NCBI GenBank assembly: GCA_023429545.1
Contig: JAEYUU010000565.1
Span: forward strand, 1-5,042
Reading direction: 5' to 3'
DNA length: 5,042 bases
From: Verrucomicrobiota bacterium
Lineage (GTDB): Bacteria > Verrucomicrobiota > Verrucomicrobiia > Verrucomicrobiales > Verrucomicrobiaceae
Numbering within the stretch: position 1 is the first letter of the stretch; every line of letters begins with the position of its first letter. Below, piece by piece: positions 1-5,042 of the stretch. A model generated the notes under the pieces. It was not told where the DNA came from and did no database searches. It was given only the letters and a program-made list of their open reading frames with translations. The position numbers and the translations under genes were made by a program.

Positions 1-2309
1 GCCCCAATGACCACTGCATTGGGTGGCAGTTGGGTTCGGCCTCCTGGCAGGTAGGACCGGGAGAATGCAATCCTCACCCACATCTCTTCTGTCGGATTGA
101 TGACTTCAAACAGAAGATGCGTTCCCATCCCCAACATCGTGCTCCTCACACCGGGCAAGGAGGGATCCGTCTCTGCAGGGAGCCCATTGAAATGATCCAT
201 TTTCGCGGCTGCCTCGGGGTCGTCCCCTCCTACGGGGGCAGACGCGCACAAAGCCAGTCGGTTCACGACCTTGTCCCACTTGGTCGCCGTGAACCAGTTT
301 TTGAATTTCTGGTCCACCCCCATGCGATTGAATGGACTGAGCAGGAAATGCGGTTCCACGACATAGGATGTGCTCAGGTCTTTCTCCTCCCTCACCTTGC
401 GGGGCGGGTCCCAAAACACGTACCGGTTCTGAAACACTTCCGTCTTTGCCTCAATGTGTGAAAGGAGACGCTGGCCTGTTTCGGAAGTGTCCTTGTGCGC
501 CCAGAACAGCGAGGTGAGTGACATGGGCAGCGGGTTGGCCGTCAGACGATTCAGGTGAAGCAGGGCAATCCTCTCCATACCGGGGCCCATGTTGATGATC
601 TGGCACGTGCCTTTGCCCTTGGGCGGGCTGGGAAACCCGAGTTGAGAGGCATAAGGCGCCTCACAGGGCCCGCCAGGCTCGCCCAGTGAGACTTTGTGGT
701 AGACCCATGCCGTTGGCATGGTCGCGGCAAGCCACGCTCCCAGCAGAACCAAACGCATGGCTGCGGGCCACTGCCAGCGCCAGATCACGGCCGCGCCTAC
801 AGCCAGCACTGGCTGGGCGAACATGGCGAGTTTAAAAAGACCGAATTCGCCGCCGGACAAATAAAGATATCCTCCGATGAGTGCCATCACCACCCCGAGC
901 GGCAAGATGGTGCTGTGCTTCCGCGCCTGCACCGCCAGGAGAAGCAGCATCAGGGAGAATGCGGCCCATGGCATCCAAAACGACGCCGTGTGATAAAATG
1001 GGACCCATCCCATCAGCCGCGCCCACGCCCCGGGCTCGGAAAAGTATGGAAACAATCCGGCGGGACCTTTGTGCGCGGCCTGTTTCAGGAGAAATTGGGC
1101 AATCGCGCCAAGATTAATGTGCAACAACACGACCGTGACCAGCGCGGCCATTCCCAGCCACACCGCACGCTGCTGGCGCTCCGCCGGCCGCACGATCCAG
1201 CCCCAAAGGAGGGTGATGCCCGCTGCCAGCAGTCCGAAGGGCGCACTCTCTGGATAAAACCACATCAGGCTGCCCACCGCCACGGCACACGGCAGTAGCG
1301 CCAGGAGACTTTTGCGCCAGGGACGGTAGCGGGTCGGTTTGACCAGCAGCGCAAACGCCAGAAGCATCAGGCCAAGCCCCCCCACCTGGGCGAAGACCTG
1401 GTAGTACACCCCCAGTACAAAGAGCGGCAAAAAAAGCAGGACGGTCATCGCCGGCACCGCAAGGTGCTTCGACTGGGAGCGAAGCGCGACCTCCCCCGCA
1501 AGCGCCCAGGCCTGCACCAGGCCAAACGCCAGAATCACGGGCATGAATCCCTCGCGTGGAGAGATGCGGCTGGCATCACTCAGCGCTGCCAGCACGAAGT
1601 CCGTCACGGGCCTGCTTCCCTGGCCGATGTGGAGGAACCAGTAGGGAGCGGTGGGGTCTCCATTTTGCAGGGCCTCACGCGAGGGCACATCAAAGAATCC
1701 GTGTTGCAACACCCTCAAGCCGCCCACGGAGTAGTTCACGAAGTCGTTGTTCACGTACGAGAGCCAGTTCTTTCCCTGGAGAAGCAGTGGATAACCGACC
1801 GTTCCGGTAAACAGAAGCACCAGGAGCAGCGGGACGGATAGTTTCCTCCATGGCACCCGGCATTTCTTCCATATCAGCACCCCCAGCGAGAGAACCGACA
1901 ACGTCAAGACCGTTTCTTGGCCAAAGGATTTGATGGGCGTGCCGGCCTGGTTCAACCATCCGATGATAAAACCAAACACCGCAAGCCCCATTGCCGGGGA
2001 GAGATACCACAACGCCATCCCCCTCATGCGTAATCCAGTGACGGCAAAAAAGGCCCGGCCAAGCACCAGCAAGAAGAAAAAATACAGCACCGGAAGGCTG
2101 CCGAGATCGTAGTGCAGTTTCATCATGGGTAAGTCGGGCGCAACTGACGCGGGCAGCCATCGATTCCGTTGGTGCATGTTCATCGCAAGCAAATTGATGC
2201 CTCGGGTGAGGCCGCTTCCGCTTTTTCCAAATAGGCGGACACGGGGCGCCACACTTGTGAATGGCAATTCAGGATCGCACTTCCGCACTCTCCGGATGCC
2301 TTCGTTCAT
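1..2309 (-). CDS. Polytopic membrane protein with large C-terminal soluble domain, putative GT-C-like; 3' end outside window
   Basis: An open frame of 769 codons without a stop, cut by the left edge. Residues are numbered from the ATG at 2309. Residues 1-70 are polar and basic. Hydrophobic segments lie near 72-92, 97-120, 133-147, 156-178, 255-272, 288-306, 309-323, 332-350, 357-373, 383-400, 435-460, 468-485, 491-510 and 517-535. A loop of about 75 residues (179-254) carries N-N-D at 187-189, then V-N-Y, G-G-L-R and H-G-F-F-D. This spacing resembles the acidic D-x3-Y-x-(6-8)-R-x3-x-x-G loop of GT-C glycosyltransferases. Residues 536-769 are soluble, with C549 and C569 near the start, and would lie periplasmic or cytoplasmic depending on topology. 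Similar hypothetical membrane proteins exist, as far as I recall, but I know no established function. It sits 104 bp downstream of the glycosyltransferase on the same strand, so an operon and a role in glycan assembly are likely. Alternatives are a flippase- or polymerase-like protein. The start is chosen for the GGTGA at 2320-2316; ATGs at 2183, 2177, 2126 and 2123 are possible, and the last two fall just before the first membrane segment. That the gene is real: high confidence. Function: low. Confidence 0.9.
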   Translation of the reverse strand, partial: MNEGIRRVRKCDPELPFTSVAPRVRLFGKSGSGLTRGINLLAMNMHQRNRWLPASVAPDLPMMKLHYDLGSLPVLYFFFLLVLGRAFFAVTGLRMRGMALWYLSPAMGLAVFGFIIGWLNQAGTPIKSFGQETVLTLSVLSLGVLIWKKCRVPWRKLSVPLLLVLLFTGTVGYPLLLQGKNWLSYVNNDFVNYSVGGLRVLQHGFFDVPSREALQNGDPTAPYWFLHIGQGSRPVTDFVLAALSDASRISPREGFMPVILAFGLVQAWALAGEVALRSQSKHLAVPAMTVLLFLPLFVLGVYYQVFAQVGGLGLMLLAFALLVKPTRYRPWRKSLLALLPCAVAVGSLMWFYPESAPFGLLAAGITLLWGWIVRPAERQQRAVWLGMAALVTVVLLHINLGAIAQFLLKQAAHKGPAGLFPYFSEPGAWARLMGWVPFYHTASFWMPWAAFSLMLLLLAVQARKHSTILPLGVVMALIGGYLYLSGGEFGLFKLAMFAQPVLAVGAAVIWRWQWPAAMRLVLLGAWLAATMPTAWVYHKVSLGEPGGPCEAPYASQLGFPSPPKGKGTCQIINMGPGMERIALLHLNRLTANPLPMSLTSLFWAHKDTSETGQRLLSHIEAKTEVFQNRYVFWDPPRKVREEKDLSTSYVVEPHFLLSPFNRMGVDQKFKNWFTATKWDKVVNRLALCASAPVGGDDPEAAAKMDHFNGLPAETDPSLPGVRSTMLGMGTHLLFEVINPTEEMWVRIAFSRSYLPGGRTQLPPNAVVIG

Positions 2310-2314
2310 CAACT

Positions 2315-2320
2315 CTCACC
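2315..2320 (-). promoter_or_regulatory. Probable ribosome binding site of the membrane-protein gene
   Basis: On the minus strand GGTGAG precedes the ATG at 2309-2307 by 5 bases. GGTGA matches the 3' half of the consensus AGGAGGTGA, at a spacing suited to initiation at this ATG. The same bases contain the TGA (2318-2316) that closes the frame upstream, so the frame cannot begin earlier than the TTG at 2312. The later in-frame ATGs at 2183, 2177, 2126 and 2123 have no comparable purine-rich stretch at proper spacing; the ATG at 2183 has only a GAGG about 16 bases upstream. This favours the 2309 start. Confidence 0.5.
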
Positions 2321-2362
2321 GTCGCGGGTGGCTTGCATGATCCGAAGGATTTTTTCGCTACA

Positions 2363-2394
2363 GGACCGCAGATCGATGGGATCCACGGACCGCA
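2363..2394. repeat. 8-bp direct repeat in the intergenic gap
   Basis: GGACCGCA occurs at 2363-2370 and again at 2387-2394 on the plus strand (TGCGGTCC on the minus strand), with copies starting 24 bp apart. The 16 bases between them contain ATCGAT and GGATCC. The repeat lies in the gap between the two minus-strand genes, about 55-85 bp upstream of the ATG at 2309. It could be a regulator site for internal transcription, or chance in a GC-rich gap. No matching -35/-10 pair stands out around it. Confidence 0.3.
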
Positions 2395-2413
2395 CTGAAA
2401 ACATCCGAACATC

Positions 2414-5042
2414 TCAGGCGCGGCGCGGCGACTGTTCCGCAAGCACCTGCTCGAACCAGTCAAGGTAGGCTTGCACCATGCGCGCTTCGTCAAATTCCAC
2501 GCGGGCACGCCCGGCGCCATCGCGGCCCATCTGCATCAGGCGTGAGGGATCAAAAAGGAGCAATTCCATTGCCGCAGCAAACGCATCCGCGTCTCCAGGC
2601 GGTACAAGCAGTCCGTCTATCCCGTGCCGCACCACCTCTGGAATGCCCGCAACATCCGTCGCCACGACCGGCGTGCCGCATGCCAAAGCCTCCGCCAAGA
2701 CGAGACCGAACACCTCCTCACGGGTCGAGTGTACGCACAGATCCGCTGCCTGAAGCCAGCGGGCCACTTCCTCCGGTGGAGCCATGCGTTCATGCCGGAG
2801 GATGACTCCATTCGGGAGTGTTTCAGTGACGGCCACGCGCCCGAGCACCGCGCAGATGACCTGGCGTCCACCGCACTTCAGGCGCGAGAGCGCTCCCCGA
2901 AGAGTGGCGAAGTCCTTGTAGGGATTTTCAGTTCCCTCCTTGGCCACCGACACGAGAAGGATGGCCTTCCCGGGAATCTGGAGCGCGGCGCGCGCCTGAT
3001 TTTTCTCCATCGGACGGAAAATTTCGAGATTGATACCGTTGGGGATCACCCGAGCCTCAATGATGGCCGGGGCGAGCATGGATCGTTTCGCCTGGTCCAT
3101 CAGCCAGTGGGTGGGTGTGGCGATGCGGAGACTGGACTGGGAATAGATCCCCTGCTTTCGCTTCGAGTTTTCCGCAGTGGCATCCCTGGGCATCACCGGG
3201 GGGCGCTGGAGATCCGGGCACTTTCCGCAACCCGTGATCCAACGACTGCATGGTCCCGGTGAAGCACAGCGTCCCGTGAGCATCCACGAGTCATGCAAGG
3301 TCACGAACACAGGGACTTTTTGCGAAATCGCTGCGAGCGCCCGGAGATCAAAAAAACCTCCGTGAAGATTGTGCAGGTGAACAATGTCAGCCTCTCTTCC
3401 TCCTGCCTGCAGCAGTCCCAGCGTTCCGGGGAAATCAAAATCCTCAAGACCCCGGGCGCGCTTCAAGCTGCGGCGGATGGCGCGAAGCGCCTGCGGCACG
3501 GCAGAGTCACGCTGCTGCCGGTCCAGTTGCAGCGCCGCCAGCACAGCAGGATCCTCCAGATTCTTGTGCCCCACCCAAAAACTCGTGGAACCGTGCCGCT
3601 GCTGGTAGCCCCGGAACAAACGCGATGCCATCACCTCCGCGCCACCTCCGCGATCCGCGGTGTTCACCACGACAATGTGTCGCGAGAGAGTGTCCGGCCC
3701 GGTTGCCGTTCGTGGGATGGGCACCTCCACCGGGATGTCCACGGACGGCTCGACCGCAGGGGGAGGAGGGACACCTTGGCCCCCCTTATCATACAATTGT
3801 ATGGAGCAAATAGGAAGACCAAGCCACCGGCTCTCAAACCCGTGCTGGATGGCTGGCGCGGTCACGAGGGTGAGTTCCTGCACGTCCACGTCCTTTCGGC
3901 ACATGCGCCGTTTGATCTTGATGATCAGCAGGCTGTCGCGGCACTTGATCATCTCCTGTGGCAGGGGCTTGCGGTTCAGGAAGACGGTGATCGGATAACT
4001 CCATGCTGCCCCCCGAAGCCTGCCGGTGTCGACGGCGATTTTGCAATCCGATGCGGGAAGTTGCAACGGCACCACAGCTACGGGGCTCGTCCAGCGAAAG
4101 GCGCGGCCCTCAAACCGTTCCGTGCCAAAACATCCGTGACAGCCACACGTCACAAGCCCGCCGGTGTTTGCCCATTGGGCGGAGGATGCACTCGCCGCGC
4201 GTCGCTCATTCTTCACCGCATAATCAACCCGCGCCGCGTGCGAAACCCGCCGCCAGAAATCGCCGAAGGCCCGAAGCCGGCGGCCTTCATGAAAGCTCCA
4301 GAAGTGATACCGCAAGCGCGCGCACCACACGGCGCTCCATGCGGCCAGATGCCTCAACCCCATCGCGAGCGCGGACACTCCAAGCTGGAGGACGGACGCG
4401 ACGACGCCCCATCGCGAAAACTCCCCACCACGCCAGAAGGCGCGATTGCCAAGCAACCCTCGCAACAACGCCCGGATCATCCATCTCGCCATGGGCGCGG
4501 GGGTAAGCACCTGGCTGGCAAGGCCCGTGGATGCGGAAAAATACTGCTCGCAGAAGGTGTTCTCATTCTCCTGGCAGTATTCGCACTCCGCCCAGGAGTA
4601 GCTCCAGGCGCTCTCCTGGAGTTCGTTCATGGATTCTGTGTTGATGTGCAGCACACCTGCGTCCCCCGCGTAGCCGATCCGGTGGCCTTGCGCATGCAGC
4701 TTTGCAGCCAGCAATGCCTCAGAGAAGCCCTGGTATTTCCACTCAAATCCTCCCACGTCCCGGTAGGCCTCCTTGCGAATGCCAAATCCGCGGATGCGCA
4801 CCTTGTTCCAGTGATCCGGTCGGGACCACTGCCGGGCGTCGATGTGGTTCACCAGCTCCTCCATGTACGCCACATCTGTGTTGTTGATATGGCCCCACTT
4901 GACGGTCACACCACTGTCCGTGGTGGTCTCGAAGTGGTGCTTCACCGCCGCGACGCATCCTGGCTCCGCGACACAGTGATCTTCCGTGATGAACAGGATG
5001 CTGCCGCGCGCCGCCGCCGCCCCGGCGGCCGACAAAGCGCGC
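2414..5042 (-). CDS. Multidomain glycosyltransferase (GT2 + accessory domain + GT4), 5' end outside window
   Basis: Probably a cytoplasmic or membrane-associated enzyme that transfers two sugars from nucleotide-sugar donors during surface glycan synthesis. Residues are numbered from the TTG at 5035, which is not the real start: the frame stays open to the edge, and the upstream codons (R-A-L) complete a GT2-type motif ending A-A-A-R-G. Residues 1-165 are the back part of a GT2 domain, with E-D-H at 18-20 in the metal-binding DXD position and G-G-F at 95-97 before the acceptor region. Residues 182-240 are hydrophobic and amphipathic, like the membrane-associating tail of E-D-H-type GT2 enzymes. 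Residues 285-416 form a middle domain with an F-R-W motif (313-315) and L-G-L-P (405-408), possibly a beta-sandwich. A Pro-rich linker spans 423-446. Residues 451-868 are a GT4 domain: G-G-G-A-E at 463-467, H-D-S-W at 581-584, P-N-G-I-N at 665-669, and the E-x7-E donor motif with E774 and E782. The TGA stop is at 2416-2414. Donor and acceptor sugars cannot be read from the sequence. GT4 call very secure; GT2 call good; middle-domain fold tentative. Confidence 0.93.
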   Translation of the reverse strand, partial: RALSAAGAAAARGSILFITEDHCVAEPGCVAAVKHHFETTTDSGVTVKWGHINNTDVAYMEELVNHIDARQWSRPDHWNKVRIRGFGIRKEAYRDVGGFEWKYQGFSEALLAAKLHAQGHRIGYAGDAGVLHINTESMNELQESAWSYSWAECEYCQENENTFCEQYFSASTGLASQVLTPAPMARWMIRALLRGLLGNRAFWRGGEFSRWGVVASVLQLGVSALAMGLRHLAAWSAVWCARLRYHFWSFHEGRRLRAFGDFWRRVSHAARVDYAVKNERRAASASSAQWANTGGLVTCGCHGCFGTERFEGRAFRWTSPVAVVPLQLPASDCKIAVDTGRLRGAAWSYPITVFLNRKPLPQEMIKCRDSLLIIKIKRRMCRKDVDVQELTLVTAPAIQHGFESRWLGLPICSIQLYDKGGQGVPPPPAVEPSVDIPVEVPIPRTATGPDTLSRHIVVVNTADRGGGAEVMASRLFRGYQQRHGSTSFWVGHKNLEDPAVLAALQLDRQQRDSAVPQALRAIRRSLKRARGLEDFDFPGTLGLLQAGGREADIVHLHNLHGGFFDLRALAAISQKVPVFVTLHDSWMLTGRCASPGPCSRWITGCGKCPDLQRPPVMPRDATAENSKRKQGIYSQSSLRIATPTHWLMDQAKRSMLAPAIIEARVIPNGINLEIFRPMEKNQARAALQIPGKAILLVSVAKEGTENPYKDFATLRGALSRLKCGGRQVICAVLGRVAVTETLPNGVILRHERMAPPEEVARWLQAADLCVHSTREEVFGLVLAEALACGTPVVATDVAGIPEVVRHGIDGLLVPPGDADAFAAAMELLLFDPSRLMQMGRDGAGRARVEFDEARMVQAYLDWFEQVLAEQSPRRA

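Noticed and set aside
696..1298. Plus-strand open frame of 200 codons
   Set aside because: It is antisense to the hydrophobic stretch of the minus-strand membrane protein. Its product is a low-complexity His/Arg/Gln/Pro-rich chain typical of the reverse of a membrane gene.
1690..2160. Minus-strand open frame of 156 codons starting at the ATG at 2160
   Set aside because: It overlaps the long membrane-protein frame in another phase and shows no domain. The membrane frame continues unbroken on both sides and has coherent hydrophobic segments.
2340..2355. Short hairpin ATCC-GAA-GGAT followed by a T run on the plus strand
   Set aside because: The stem is only 4 bp and the T run is on the plus strand, whereas both genes are transcribed from the minus strand. 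It is not a credible terminator for them.
2269..2520. Minus-strand open frame of 83 codons spanning the gene junction
   Set aside because: It overlaps the conserved GT4 C-terminus out of phase and gives a basic, Cys/Pro-rich chain without motif or clear ribosome site.
2624..3262. Plus-strand open frame of 212 codons, plus many shorter ones between 2478 and 4887
   Set aside because: All lie antisense to the well-recognised glycosyltransferase frame. Their translations are rich in Arg, Pro, Ser and His with no motif, as expected of shadows in GC-rich DNA.
5033..5035. TTG at 5035 as the start of the glycosyltransferase
   Set aside because: The frame is open to the window edge, the codons before it extend a GT2 motif, and the first half of the GT2 domain would be missing. 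The true start is outside the window.

Overview
The window is GC-rich DNA with a G/C bias at third codon positions. It looks like a piece of a bacterial surface-polysaccharide (exopolysaccharide, O-antigen or glycan) biosynthesis cluster. Both genes I can support lie on the minus strand in the same order of transcription, and both run off the window. The style of the proteins (a GT2 domain with an E-D-H motif, a W/F-R-W beta-type accessory domain, and large multidomain glycosyltransferases) reminds me of Verrucomicrobiota or Planctomycetota. That is an impression; there is no rRNA or marker gene to settle it.

Right part (5042 down to 2414): the 3' portion of a very large glycosyltransferase gene whose 5' end lies beyond the right edge. 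At least 875 residues are visible. In order they hold the back half of a GT2 (GT-A fold) domain with a hydrophobic/amphipathic tail, a middle beta-rich-looking domain, a Pro-rich linker, and a complete GT4 (GT-B fold) domain ending at the TGA at 2416-2414.

Middle (2413 to 2310): a gap of about 104 bp with no recognisable terminator. It holds an 8-bp direct repeat and a Shine-Dalgarno-like GGTGA just before the next start codon.

Left part (2309 down to 1): a reading frame of 769 complete codons with no stop, running off the left edge. I translated it by hand on the minus strand. It encodes a polytopic membrane protein with about 13-14 hydrophobic segments, followed by a soluble domain of at least 230 residues. 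An acidic motif in the first large loop resembles the catalytic loop of GT-C glycosyltransferases, so a lipid-linked-sugar glycosyltransferase is a reasonable but unproven guess.

Together the two genes could form part of an assembly line. The cytoplasmic bifunctional enzyme would add two sugars to a glycan or lipid-linked precursor, and the membrane protein would act on the glycan at or across the inner membrane. I saw no RNA genes, mobile elements, CRISPR arrays or origins. The plus-strand open frames are antisense shadows of these two genes.
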